The notes under the pieces: generated by a model
What the model was told of the DNA's origin: nothing
Database searches by the model: none
Seen by the model: only the letters and a program-made list of their open reading frames with translations
DNA from: DATLGD01 sp035540755
GTDB taxonomy: Bacteria > Actinomycetota > Actinomycetes > Mycobacteriales > SCTD01
Length of the DNA: 13,896 bases
Assembly (NCBI GenBank): GCA_035540755.1
Contig: DATLGD010000229.1
Location: 1-13,896, forward strand
Direction: 5' to 3'
Position numbers and translations under genes: made by a program
Part shown: in pieces, positions 1 through 7,072 of the stretch
How positions within the stretch are numbered: the stretch's first letter is position 1
Layout: every line of letters starts with the position of its first letter

Positions 1-824
1 CCGCGCTGCACGTGCCCGAGCACGGTGGCGCGGGCCTCCTTGCCGGTCCGCTTCTCGATCTCGTCGCCGAGCAGCTGGCCGATGCCGCCGAGCCGGACGT
101 GGCCGAAGGAGTCCTTCTCGCCGGACTGCAGCGCCATCGTCCCCTCCTTCGGGGTGGCGCCCTCGGCGACGACGATGATCGGCGCGTACTCCTTCTCGAA
201 CCGGGTCTCGACGTAGCGGCACACCTCGTCGATGGCGAACGGCCGCTCGGGGATGAGGATGACGTTCGCGCCGCCGGCCATCCCCGAGTGCAGCGCGATC
301 CAGCCGGCGTGCCGCCCCATCACCTCGACGACCAGCGCGCGGTGGTGCGACTCGGCGGTGGTGTGCAGCCGGTCGATCGCCTCCGTGGCGATCGTGACGG
401 CGGTGTCGAAGCCGAACGTGTAGTCGGTGGCGTTCAGGTCGTTGTCGATGGTCTTCGGGACGCCGACGACGTTCAGCCCCTCGGCGGCCAGCCTGGTCGC
501 GACGCCGAGGGTGTCCTCCCCGCCGATCGCGACGAGCGCGTCGACCCCGAGCCGCTCGAGGTTCCGGCGGACCTTCTCGACGCCGTCGTCGACCTTCATG
601 ACGTTGGTTCGGCTGCTGCCGAGGATGGTGCCGCCGCGGGGCAGGATGCCCCGGGTCTGCTCGATCCCGAGCGGCATGGTGAGGCCCTCCAGCGGGCCCT
701 TCCAGCCGTCGCGGAAGCCGACGAACTCGTGGCCGTGGACCTCGGTGCCCTTGCGGACCACCGCCCGGATGACGCCGTTCAGGCCGGGGCAGTCGCCGCC
801 ACCGGTCAGCACACCGATGCGCAC
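1..824 (-). CDS. pfkA: 6-phosphofructokinase, PPi-type signature (3' end cut by window)
   Basis: Phosphorylates fructose 6-phosphate to fructose 1,6-bisphosphate in glycolysis. The minus strand from GTG at 824 stays open to the window edge: 274 codons of a family usually about 340 long, so roughly 65-70 C-terminal residues are missing. Visible motifs are the N-terminal phosphate-binding loop VLTGGGDCPGLN, GGEDTLGVA around residues 101-109, the catalytic PKTIDND at 123-129 (Asp127, Asp129), and MGRHAGWIA further on. Numbering coincides with the E. coli enzyme: residue 104 is Asp and residue 124 is Lys. In this family Asp104/Lys124 marks pyrophosphate-dependent enzymes, whereas ATP-dependent ones have Gly104. 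A GGAGG lies at 831-835, 6 nt before the GTG, and fixes the start. The gene is divergent from the DPBB gene at 954. Family assignment is sure; the phosphate donor is inference. Confidence 0.95.
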   Translation of the reverse strand, partial: MRIGVLTGGGDCPGLNGVIRAVVRKGTEVHGHEFVGFRDGWKGPLEGLTMPLGIEQTRGILPRGGTILGSSRTNVMKVDDGVEKVRRNLERLGVDALVAIGGEDTLGVATRLAAEGLNVVGVPKTIDNDLNATDYTFGFDTAVTIATEAIDRLHTTAESHHRALVVEVMGRHAGWIALHSGMAGGANVILIPERPFAIDEVCRYVETRFEKEYAPIIVVAEGATPKEGTMALQSGEKDSFGHVRLGGIGQLLGDEIEKRTGKEARATVLGHVQR

Positions 825-876
825 GTGGGACCTCCAGAGTCGTCCTCGGGCGACCCGGGTTCGAGCCGCCGCGCCG

Positions 877-882
877 ACCGTA
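877..882 (-). promoter_or_regulatory. candidate -10 element for pfkA
   Basis: TACGGT on the minus strand fits the actinobacterial TANNNT -10 pattern and lies about 53 nt upstream of the pfkA GTG, in the 129-bp divergent spacer 825-953. I see no convincing -35 partner. Weak call. Confidence 0.25.
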
Positions 883-953
883 TCCACCCTGCGCGGCACC
901 GGCACCGGGGCACCGCGCTACAGCCGGCGATCTCCGGCGCCGACGAACAGCCC

Positions 954-2099
954 GTGCGCCGAGCGAGCCGCCTCGCCGCGCCGCTGGCGCTCGCCGTCGC
1001 GGCGCTGGTCGCGCTGCCCGGCGCGGCGGCGGGCGGCGTCGGCTCCCCGACAGCCGGCCCGGCCGTGGCTCGGCCGGCCGCGGCCACCCCGCAGGACGTG
1101 ACCGCGATGGCCACCCGGCTCGATGCCGCCGCGGCCGAGGCCGCTCGCCTTGCCGAGTCGCTCGAGGCCGCCGCCGCCCGCGACGGCGGGCTGCGCGTGC
1201 AGCTCGACCGCCTCGCCGAGCAGCAGGAGGCCGCCCGCCGCACGGTCGACGCCCGCGCGCGCCAGGCCTACCTGAGCACGACGGACAGCGCCGACCCGCT
1301 GGCCGGGCTCGTCCTCGGGCTGGCCGCCGCCGACCTGCGCGGTCTGGCCGAGGCCGAGCTGACCCGCCGCGGGGTCGCCGGCGCGGTCCGCGCCGCGTCC
1401 GACCTGGCGACCGCGGTCGGCGAGCACTCGGCGGCGGCCGAGCAGCTGCGGGCGCAGGCCGCCGCCTACCGCGAGGGGCTGCGCGGGCAGGCCGAGGCGG
1501 CACTCGCCGCGCAGGAGGACGCACGACGGCTGCTGGCGGAGGCAGAGGCCGCGCTCGCCGCCGAGCGGGTCCGCGCGAGCGAGGCCGCGCTCACCGCGGC
1601 AGCGGAGGCTCGGGCCGCCGAGCTCGCGGCGCTGAAGGCCTCGCTCACCGCCACCCGCACGGCGCTCGACGGCGCGTCGTCCGCCGTCACCTCGGCGCTG
1701 ACGCCGGCCCAGACCAGGCGCAGCCAGGACGCCGCGGCCCGCGAGGCGCCGGTGCTCGCCCTCGTCGAGGCGGCCGGCGCGGGCTATCCGGCCGGCTACG
1801 CCCCCACCGGGACCGTGCTGCGCGGCGTCGCCTCCTGGTACGGGCCGGGGTTCGTCGGCAGCCCGACCGCCAGCGGCACGCCGTACGACCCCGAGCGCCT
1901 CACCTGCGCGCACAAGACGCTGAGGCTCGGCACCGTCGTGCGCGTCTCCCGCGACGGGCGGGCCATCAGCTGTCTGGTCAACGACCGCGGCCCGTTCGTC
2001 GGCGACCGGATCCTCGACCTGTCCCGGGCCGGCTCGCGGGCCCTCGGGTTCGACGGCGTCGCCTCCGTCGTGGTCGAGGTGCTCGCCCCCGTCGGCTGA
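954..2099 (+). CDS. secreted coiled-coil protein with RlpA-like double-psi beta-barrel domain
   Basis: 381 residues from GTG 954. This start was chosen because it places an Arg-Arg plus hydrophobic signal peptide (about residues 1-26, ending PGAAA) at the N-terminus; the longer open frame upstream is only the antisense of pfkA. Residues about 46-240 are Ala/Glu/Arg-rich and predicted coiled coil. The C-terminal domain (about 290-381) shows the RlpA/DPBB motifs GVASWYGPGF (291-300), TCAHKTLRLG with His320, and VNDRGPF with Asp344. His and Asp at these places are the residues implicated in catalysis in Pseudomonas RlpA lytic transglycosylase. Cys318 and Cys340 are the only cysteines and may form a disulfide. 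The likely role is peptidoglycan binding or cleavage outside the membrane. Lytic activity is unproven, since many DPBB proteins are not enzymes. No clear Shine-Dalgarno is visible. Confidence 0.85.
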   Translation: MRRASRLAAPLALAVAALVALPGAAAGGVGSPTAGPAVARPAAATPQDVTAMATRLDAAAAEAARLAESLEAAAARDGGLRVQLDRLAEQQEAARRTVDARARQAYLSTTDSADPLAGLVLGLAAADLRGLAEAELTRRGVAGAVRAASDLATAVGEHSAAAEQLRAQAAAYREGLRGQAEAALAAQEDARRLLAEAEAALAAERVRASEAALTAAAEARAAELAALKASLTATRTALDGASSAVTSALTPAQTRRSQDAAAREAPVLALVEAAGAGYPAGYAPTGTVLRGVASWYGPGFVGSPTASGTPYDPERLTCAHKTLRLGTVVRVSRDGRAISCLVNDRGPFVGDRILDLSRAGSRALGFDGVASVVVEVLAPVG

Positions 2100-2130
2100 C
2101 CCCCTGCCCGGTCACGTCGCCGCCGGCCGG

Positions 2131-2146
2131 GTCACGGCTGCGTGAC
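2131..2146. repeat. 16-bp palindromic element upstream of the NAGGN operon
   Basis: GTCACG and CGTGAC form perfect 6-bp inverted arms around a 4-nt centre. A further direct copy of GTCACG sits at 2111-2116, exactly 20 bp before the first arm. The element lies 32 nt after the DPBB gene stop and 95 nt before asnO. It could be an operator for the osmolyte operon or a short terminator hairpin for the upstream gene; the sequence does not decide. Confidence 0.45.
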
Positions 2147-2241
2147 AGGATCGGACCCGCGGACGCCCGGCCGTTTGCGCGCCCGCGACCGTGGAACGCA
2201 GAGCGGGACGGCAGGACGGGACGCGAGCGGGAGGGGTCGAC

Positions 2242-4029
2242 GTGTGCGGGCTCAGCGGTGAGGTGCGCCGCGACGGGAGGTCCGCCGACGTCGCGGTCGT
2301 GGAGCGGATGAGCGCCACCATGGCCGACCGCGGCCCCGACGGCGTGGGTGTGTGGGCGGCGGGGCCGGTGGCGCTCGGGCACCGGCGGCTCAAGGTCGTC
2401 GACCTCACCGAGCACGCAGCGCAGCCGATGACCGAGCCGCACCTCGGGCTGACGATCATCTTCAACGGGATGATCTACAACTACCGCGAGCTGAAGCAGG
2501 AGCTCGAGGGCCACGGCCACCGCTTCTTCAGCACCGGCGACACCGAGGTGGTCCTCAAGGCCTACGCTCAGTGGGGCGAGGGCTTCGTCGAGCGGCTGCT
2601 CGGCATGTTCGCGTTCGTCCTCGTCGAGCGCGACACCGGACGAGTGGTCTTCGGTCGCGACCGGCTCGGCATCAAGCCGCTGTACCTCGCCGAGGTCGGC
2701 GGGGCGCTCCGGTTCGCCAGCACCATCCCGGCGCTGCTCGCCGGCGGCGGCATCGACACCTCGATCGACCGGGTGGCGCTGCACCACTACCTGAGCTTCC
2801 ACGCCGTCGTCCCGGCGCCGAGGACGATCCTGTCGGGCGTCCGCAAGCTGCCGCCGGCGACCGTGCGGGTACTGGAGCCGGACGGCACCACCCGGGAGAC
2901 CCGGTACTGGCAGCCCCCGTACGAGCGCCACCCCGAGCGCACCGACTGGTCCGAGGGCGACTGGCAGGACGCCGTGCTCGACGCGCTGCGGCTGTCGGTC
3001 AAGCGCCGGATGGTGTCCGACATCGAGGTCGGCGTGCTGCTGTCCGGCGGCGTCGACTCGTCGCTGGTGGTCGGCCTGCTCGCCGAGCAGGGGCAGCAGG
3101 GCCTGCGCACGTTCAGCATCGGGTTCGAGCCGGTCGGCGGCCGCTCCGGGGACGAGTTCGTCTACTCGGACCTGGTCGCCGAGCGCTTCGGCACCAGCCA
3201 CACCAAGATGATGGTGCCGCCGGACCGGGTGCTGCCCGCCCTCGACGACGCCGTGCGCGCGATGGCCGAGCCGATGGTCAGCCACGACGTCGTGGCCTTC
3301 TACCTGCTGTCGCAGGAGGTCGCCCGGCACGTCCACGTCGTGCAGTCCGGGCAGGGCGCCGACGAGGTCTTCGCCGGCTACCACTGGTACCCGCCGATGC
3401 TCGAGTGCGGAGACGACCTGGACGCGGCCGTCGAGACCTACTCCCGGCACTTCGTGGACCGCTCGCACACGGCTCTCAACGAGCTGCTCGAACCGGAGTT
3501 CCAGCTCGCCGACGACCCGAGCCGCGCCTTCGTCCGGGACCACTTCGCCCGCCCGGGAGCCGCCACCTCGCTGGACCGGGCGCTGCGGCTCGACACCGAG
3601 ATCATGCTCGTCGACGACCCGGTGAAGCGGGTGGACAACACCACCATGGCGTTCGGCCTCGAGGCCCGGGTGCCGTTCCTCGACCACGAGCTCGTCGAGC
3701 TCGCCGCCACCTGCCCGCCGGAGCTCAAGACCGCCCACGGCGGCAAGGGCGTGCTGAAGCAGGCCGCGCGCAAGGTGATCCCCTCGGAGGTCATCGACCG
3801 GCCGAAGGGCTACTTCCCGGTGCCGGCGCTCACCCACCTCGAGGGCGCCTTCCTCGATCGGGTGCGCGACGCGCTGACCGCGCCGGAGGCCAAGGAGCGC
3901 GCGCTGTTCCGTCCCGCCGCCGTCGAGCACCTGCTCGGCGCCCCGAACTCCGCCCTCACCCCGCTCGGCGGCAACCCGCTCTGGCAGGTGGCGCTGCTCG
4001 AGATGTGGCTCCAGAGCCACGACCTGTGA
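2242..4029 (+). CDS. asnO: N-acetylglutaminylglutamine amidotransferase
   Basis: Class II glutamine amidotransferase of the asparagine synthetase family. It is inferred to amidate the C-terminus of N-acetylglutaminylglutamine, giving the osmoprotectant NAGGN. 595 residues from GTG 2242, chosen because it begins Met-Cys-Gly: Cys2 becomes the N-terminal nucleophile, and GGGAGGGG at 2229-2236 sits 5 nt upstream. The glutaminase half (about 1-200) carries RGPDG (30-34), Arg49, FNGMIYN with Asn75/Gly76 and Asp100, the usual glutamine-binding set. The synthetase half has the ATP pyrophosphatase loop SGGVDSS (268-274) and the later GQGADEVFAGY and GLEARVPFLD motifs. General AsnB is the alternative. 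The immediate neighbours, a GNAT/ATP-grasp fusion and an M42-like peptidase, are the diagnostic partners of the NAGGN-type amidotransferase. The stop overlaps a mini-ORF start (TGATG). Confidence 0.93.
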   Translation: MCGLSGEVRRDGRSADVAVVERMSATMADRGPDGVGVWAAGPVALGHRRLKVVDLTEHAAQPMTEPHLGLTIIFNGMIYNYRELKQELEGHGHRFFSTGDTEVVLKAYAQWGEGFVERLLGMFAFVLVERDTGRVVFGRDRLGIKPLYLAEVGGALRFASTIPALLAGGGIDTSIDRVALHHYLSFHAVVPAPRTILSGVRKLPPATVRVLEPDGTTRETRYWQPPYERHPERTDWSEGDWQDAVLDALRLSVKRRMVSDIEVGVLLSGGVDSSLVVGLLAEQGQQGLRTFSIGFEPVGGRSGDEFVYSDLVAERFGTSHTKMMVPPDRVLPALDDAVRAMAEPMVSHDVVAFYLLSQEVARHVHVVQSGQGADEVFAGYHWYPPMLECGDDLDAAVETYSRHFVDRSHTALNELLEPEFQLADDPSRAFVRDHFARPGAATSLDRALRLDTEIMLVDDPVKRVDNTTMAFGLEARVPFLDHELVELAATCPPELKTAHGGKGVLKQAARKVIPSEVIDRPKGYFPVPALTHLEGAFLDRVRDALTAPEAKERALFRPAAVEHLLGAPNSALTPLGGNPLWQVALLEMWLQSHDL

Positions 4030-4079
4030 TGGCCACGACTGTGACGGCGCCACGACCTGCGAGCCGGCCGGCCCCGTGA
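4029..4079 (+). CDS. possible 16-codon coupling mini-ORF between asnO and ngg
   Basis: ATG at 4029 overlaps the asnO stop as TGATG. The frame runs 16 codons (MATTVTAPRPASRPAP) to a TGA at 4077-4079, which in turn overlaps the ngg start as GTGA. The peptide resembles nothing I know. Its interest is positional: it would carry ribosomes from asnO to ngg, whose start has no good Shine-Dalgarno. That is inference; the overlaps could be chance in GC-rich DNA. Confidence 0.35.
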   Translation: MATTVTAPRPASRPAP

Positions 4080-5830
4080 CGTCCCCCTCGACGCCGTCGA
4101 GCGGCACCGGCCTGTTCAGCACCCGCTGGCACCGTGCCGCCAGCGACCTGCCCGAGGGCATCCGCCCGCGTGTCATCCTGGACTGCGGCTGGGGCCGGGT
4201 CGTGTTCGGTCAGACGTTCACCTCGCACGAGGAGCTGCGCTCGGCGCTGCGCGCCGAGGAGACCGGCCACCGCGACATCTGCATCTACCCGCGCGAGCCG
4301 CACGTGCTGGTCGCGCAGTGCCCGGCCGAGCTGTTCCTCGACCCCTCGCACACCTACCGCCTCGACCTGAAGACCTATCGACCCGCCGAGGTCCGCAGCA
4401 CCGCCGCCGTGCGCGAGGTCCGCGACGCCGCCGACGTCGAGGCGATGAACGCCGTCTACGCCACCGCCGGGATGCTGCAGGCCGACCCGGACACGCTGCT
4501 GGCGAACAACGCCACCGACGTCTTCACCTACTTCGTCGCCGAGGAGCCCGGCACCGGCGAGATCGTCGGATCGGTCACCGGCATCGACCACGTCGAGGCC
4601 TTCGGCGACCCCGAGGGCGGCACGAGCCTGTGGTGCCTGGCCGTCGACCCGCAGAGCCGGCTGTCCGGCGTCGGCGGCCTGCTCACCCGGCGCCTTGCCG
4701 AGCACTACATCGAACGCGGACGCAGCTACATCGACCTGTCGGTGCTGCACGACAACCGCAAGGCGATCAGCCTCTACGAGCGGGCCGGGTTCGTCCGGGT
4801 GCCGGTGCTCGCGGTCAAGCGCAAGAACACCATCAACGAGCGGCTGTTCGCCGGCCCGCCGTCCGCCGACTACGAGCGGCTGAACCCCTACGCCCGCATC
4901 GTCGCCGACGAGGCGCGGCGGCGCGGCATCGGCGTCGAGGTCCTCGACGCCGACTGGGGCGAGGTCCGACTGACCCACGGCGGCCGCAGCATCGTCACCC
5001 GCGAGTCGCTGTCGGAGCTGACCACGGCCGTCGCGATGAGCCGGTGCGACGACAAGCGCATCACCCGCCGGATCTGCCAGGCCGCCGGCCTGTCGGTCCC
5101 CCGCGGACGCACCGCCACCGGCGACGACGACGACCTGGCATTCCTCACCGAGGTCGGAAAGGTCGTGGTCAAGCCCGCCCGCGGCGAGCAGGGCAAGGGC
5201 ATCACCGTCGGGGTCACCGAGCCCGACGCGCTGGTCAAGGCGGTCGCCCTCGCCCGGCAGCACTGCCCTGACGTCCTTCTCGAGGAGTGCAGCGAGGGCG
5301 ACGACCTGCGCGTCGTCGTCATCGGGCACGAGGTCGTCGCTGCCGCCGTGCGCAGGCCGGCGACGGTGCTCGGAGACGGCAGGACGCCGATCCGGGGGCT
5401 CATCGAGGCCCAGAGCCGGCGGCGGGCGGCGGCCACCGCCGGCGAGTCGACCATCCCGCTCGACGACGGCACCGTCGACACGGTGCGGGCGGCCGGCTAC
5501 TCGTTCGACGACGTGCTCGAGGTCGGGAAGGAGCTGCAGGTGCGCCGCACGGCCAACCTGCACACCGGTGGCACGATCCATGACGTGACCGCACAGCTGC
5601 ACCCTGCCCTCGTGACCGCCTCCGTGCGTGCCAGCCGCGCCCTCGACATCCCGGTGACCGGCCTGGACTTCCTCGTGCCGGACGTCAGCGGGCCGAGCTA
5701 CGTCCTGATCGAGGCCAACGAGCGCCCGGGCCTGGCCAACCACTCGCCCCAGCCGACCGCGGAGCGGTTCGTCGACCTGCTGTTCCCGGAGTCGACGGCG
5801 GTGCCGAACTGGCAGTCGACCGCCCCGTGA
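4076..5830 (+). CDS. ngg: N-acetylglutaminylglutamine synthetase (GNAT + ATP-grasp fusion)
   Basis: 584-residue two-domain enzyme that in this family builds N-acetylglutaminylglutamine by acetylating glutamine and ligating a second glutamine. After about 105 N-terminal residues of unclear fold comes a GNAT acetyltransferase domain (about 106-265): LWCLAVDPQSR from residue 185, the acetyl-CoA loop QSRLSGVGG (193-201), then DNRKAISLYERAGF. An ATP-grasp ligase domain (about 270-575) follows, with VVVKPARGEQGKGI (Lys366, loop 368-375), a central LLEECSEGDDLRVVV strand and the metal-binding end LIEANERPGL (Glu546, Asn548). GTG 4076 is the only start available in this frame after the asnO stop, and it lacks a clear ribosome site. 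The stop overlaps the next gene by 4 nt (GTGA). Without its neighbours it could be taken for a cyanophycin synthetase-like ligase. Confidence 0.93.
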   Translation: MTSPSTPSSGTGLFSTRWHRAASDLPEGIRPRVILDCGWGRVVFGQTFTSHEELRSALRAEETGHRDICIYPREPHVLVAQCPAELFLDPSHTYRLDLKTYRPAEVRSTAAVREVRDAADVEAMNAVYATAGMLQADPDTLLANNATDVFTYFVAEEPGTGEIVGSVTGIDHVEAFGDPEGGTSLWCLAVDPQSRLSGVGGLLTRRLAEHYIERGRSYIDLSVLHDNRKAISLYERAGFVRVPVLAVKRKNTINERLFAGPPSADYERLNPYARIVADEARRRGIGVEVLDADWGEVRLTHGGRSIVTRESLSELTTAVAMSRCDDKRITRRICQAAGLSVPRGRTATGDDDDLAFLTEVGKVVVKPARGEQGKGITVGVTEPDALVKAVALARQHCPDVLLEECSEGDDLRVVVIGHEVVAAAVRRPATVLGDGRTPIRGLIEAQSRRRAAATAGESTIPLDDGTVDTVRAAGYSFDDVLEVGKELQVRRTANLHTGGTIHDVTAQLHPALVTASVRASRALDIPVTGLDFLVPDVSGPSYVLIEANERPGLANHSPQPTAERFVDLLFPESTAVPNWQSTAP

Positions 5831-7032
5831 GCCGCACCGACCCGCCCCCGCCGCGGCGGCTGACCATCGACATGGACTACGTGCAGGAGGTGCTGCTGCA
5901 CCTGCTGCGCACGCCCTCGCCGACCGGCCGCACCGACGAGGTGGTGCAGTACGTCGGAGAGCTGCTGCACGACCTCGGTCTCGACCTCACCGTCACCCGT
6001 CGCGGAGTGCTCAACGCGACGCTGCCGGGGCGGCGCACCCGGCCCGACCGGGCGGTCGTGGTGCACGCCGACACCATCGGCTGCATGGTCACCCGGCTCA
6101 AGGACAACGGCCGGCTCGAGGTGACGCCGCTCGGCACGCACAGCGCCCGGTTCGCCGAGGGGGCGCACGTCACGGTCTTCACCGAGACGCCGGGCGCCAC
6201 GCACACCGGCACGGTGCTGCCGCTGAAGTCCAGCGGGCACCAGTACGGGGACGAGGTCGACACCCAGGGCGTCGGGTGGCCGCTGGTCGAGGTGCGTGTC
6301 GACGAGCCGGTCTGCAACGCCGAGGGGCTGGCCGCCATCGGCATCCAGGTCGGCGACTTCGTGGCGCTCGACGCGAACCCCGTCCTCACCAGCGGCGGCT
6401 ACGTCAAGAGCCGCCACCTCGACGACAAGGCCGGGATCGCCGCCGCCCTCGGCGCGTTCAAGTCGCTGGTGGACGCCCGCATCGTGCCGCTCGTGAGCGC
6501 GCACCTGCTGGTCACCATCGCCGAAGAGGTCGGCCACGGCGCCACCCACGGCCTCGACACCGACGTCGCCGAGATGGTGGCGGTCGACAACGCCGTGGTC
6601 GCGCTCGGCCAGCAGTCGCGCGAGGAGTGCGCCAACATCGCGCTGCTCGACTCGACCGGCCCGTTCGACTACCACTTCAGCCGCAAGCTGATCGCGCTGT
6701 GCGAGGACCACGGCGTGCCGCACCGGCGCGACACCTTCCGCTTCTACCGCTCCGACGCCGCGAGCGCGGTGGAGGCCGGGCTCGAGATGCGCACGGCGCT
6801 GGTCGGCTTCGGGGTCGACTCCTCGCACGGGCACGAGCGCACGCACCTCGACGGCATCCGGCACGTCGCCGAGCTGCTGAGCCTGTATCTGCAGACCGAT
6901 CTCACCTTCCCGGAGTGGGACCTCGACGAGCGCGGCCCGCTCGCGGGCTTCCCCAGCCGGAGCGTCCAGCCGGCCCCGCTCGAGGACGTGCGGCCGAGCG
7001 CGCTCGGCGGGGGCGAGACGACCGAGGACTGA
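5827..7032 (+). CDS. NAGGN-system M42-like metallopeptidase
   Basis: 401 residues starting at GTG 5827, which overlaps the ngg stop by 4 nt. Metal-site motifs of the M42/M20-type co-catalytic peptidases appear in order: VVHADTIG (His80, Asp82), SRHLDDKAG (Asp199/Asp200), TIAEEVGHG (Glu233/Glu234, general base and ligand), AVDNAVV (Asp254), and a His cluster SSHGHERTH (334-340) for the last ligand. The C-terminal 35 residues look disordered. Peptidases of this subfamily are known mainly as the third member of the NAGGN trio. A role in hydrolysing the dipeptide when osmotic stress ends, or in trimming precursors, is plausible, but I know of no direct proof. Cytoplasmic, as no signal peptide is visible. 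Confidence 0.9.
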   Translation: MSRTDPPPPRRLTIDMDYVQEVLLHLLRTPSPTGRTDEVVQYVGELLHDLGLDLTVTRRGVLNATLPGRRTRPDRAVVVHADTIGCMVTRLKDNGRLEVTPLGTHSARFAEGAHVTVFTETPGATHTGTVLPLKSSGHQYGDEVDTQGVGWPLVEVRVDEPVCNAEGLAAIGIQVGDFVALDANPVLTSGGYVKSRHLDDKAGIAAALGAFKSLVDARIVPLVSAHLLVTIAEEVGHGATHGLDTDVAEMVAVDNAVVALGQQSREECANIALLDSTGPFDYHFSRKLIALCEDHGVPHRRDTFRFYRSDAASAVEAGLEMRTALVGFGVDSSHGHERTHLDGIRHVAELLSLYLQTDLTFPEWDLDERGPLAGFPSRSVQPAPLEDVRPSALGGGETTED

Positions 7033-7058
7033 CCTCTCAGCCGCACGGGCGTCCGCGC

Positions 7059-7064
7059 TAGCGT
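7059..7064 (+). promoter_or_regulatory. candidate -10 of a leaderless glpK promoter
   Basis: TAGCGT lies exactly 8 nt before the glpK ATG and overlaps the 8-bp palindrome CGCTAGCG (7056-7063). The gap 7033-7072 has no Shine-Dalgarno. TANNNT close to the start codon is the common layout of leaderless actinobacterial genes. No clear -35 is visible. Confidence 0.4.
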
Positions 7065-7072
7065 CCGGGCGC

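Noticed and set aside
12..953. N-terminal extension of the DPBB protein frame back to position 12
   Set aside because: It overlaps pfkA entirely on the opposite strand and would bury the signal peptide that starts at GTG 954.
2173..2197. Possible stress-sigma promoter (GTTT with GGAAC 16 nt later) before asnO
   Set aside because: The -10 half does not match the GGGTA-type consensus of SigB/SigF-like factors, and the pairing for a SigH/SigR-type promoter is in the wrong order.
1978..4176. 732-codon open frame on the minus strand opposite asnO
   Set aside because: Low-complexity, His/Arg/Gly/Val-rich translation typical of the antisense of GC-rich genes; asnO on the plus strand has complete catalytic motifs.
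3956..5743. 595-codon minus-strand open frame opposite ngg
   Set aside because: Antisense shadow of ngg; no domain motifs and no ribosome site.
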